This document shows, in pieces, positions 5,067 through 5,195 of a stretch of 5,195 nucleotides of DNA (position 1 is its first letter; the number at the start of each line of letters is the position of its first letter). The DNA comes from Chloroflexota bacterium (lineage in GTDB: Bacteria; Chloroflexota; Dehalococcoidia; UBA1151). The DNA lies in contig JADFQR010000115.1 of the NCBI GenBank assembly GCA_022561735.1, positions 1-5,195 of the forward strand. Direction: 5' to 3'. Under the pieces are notes generated by a model. That model searched no databases, was not told the DNA's origin, and saw nothing but the letters and a program-made list of their open reading frames with translations. The position numbers and the translations under genes are program-made.

Positions 5067-5195
5067 CTAACCGGCAGGCCTCCGACGTCTTCCAGATCCG
5101 GCGGCGCCCCCCTTGCCTCGCCGTACGTGGACCGCGCCCGCGTGAAGGTCGACGTCCTCCCAGTCCAAAGCCAGCGCCTCGCCGCCGCGGAGGCC
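5067..5195 (-). CDS. Partial tyrosine recombinase/integrase, catalytic-domain fragment
   Basis: The frame enters from the right edge of the window and reads GLRGGEALALDWEDVDLH then AGAVHVRRGKGG. This is the pattern around the first catalytic arginine of phage/XerC-type tyrosine recombinases (GLRxxEaLaLrWeDvDl, followed by a beta strand and a GKGxK turn). After GKGG (about 5106) the sequence becomes low-complexity arginine-rich and stops at 5067-5069. The later catalytic residues (HxxR, H and Tyr) are absent in all minus frames I read. The loss of family sequence falls at a run of six C (G on the coding strand) at 5107-5112, a natural frameshift site, but the shifted frame does not restore a recombinase. 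It is therefore a decayed or truncated copy, or it crosses a chimeric join. Its presence beside the broken hemL fits mobile-element activity. The family call rests on about 30 residues. Confidence 0.55.
   Translation of the reverse strand, partial: GLRGGEALALDWEDVDLHAGAVHVRRGKGGAAGSGRRRRPAG

Overview
The window is GC-rich bacterial DNA, probably from an environmental (perhaps marine) genome. Start codons are often not ATG: TTG for hemA and hemL, GTG for the sulfurtransferase. The style of the lipoprotein thioredoxin and of HemA suggests a Chloroflexota-like bacterium, possibly the SAR202 group. That is a weak inference from protein flavour, not from a search.

Layout, left to right. Positions 1-286 hold nothing I recognise. 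A minus-strand gene at 287-1282 encodes an exported lipoprotein in which a thioredoxin domain is cut short and joined directly to a LamG (concanavalin-like) domain. Positions 1283-1762 hold no intact recognised gene, only a remnant resembling the front of a second thioredoxin of the same kind, a possible 48-residue ORF and a GC-rich palindrome. At 1763-2617 (minus) lies a two-domain rhodanese/sulfurtransferase. A conventional ORF call stops at an in-frame TGA at 1889-1891, but that TGA sits exactly at the catalytic cysteine of the second rhodanese domain. The frame then continues with the conserved active-site loop and C-terminus. Directly after the TGA is a perfect 8-bp hairpin with a GUC loop, at the distance expected of a bacterial SECIS element. 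I read this gene as a selenoprotein and consider it the main discovery of the window.

The 217-bp divergent intergenic region (2618-2834) has four TGTGA/TCACA-type half-sites in two pairs, both with an 11-bp period. One pair forms TGTGA-N6-TCAC over the likely hemA -35 box. hemA (2835-4202, plus) is intact and encodes glutamyl-tRNA reductase. hemL (from 4286) follows 83 bases later and encodes glutamate-1-semialdehyde aminotransferase. Together they are the two dedicated steps of the C5 route to 5-aminolevulinate. hemL is broken after about 160 codons: similarity continues briefly through shifted frames to about 4824, then ends. The right edge carries part of a tyrosine recombinase/integrase on the minus strand.

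Two abrupt gene junctions (thioredoxin to LamG, hemL to integrase-side DNA) and a thioredoxin remnant in about 5 kb suggest either a rearranged locus or assembly/sequence errors. The sequence alone cannot separate these.
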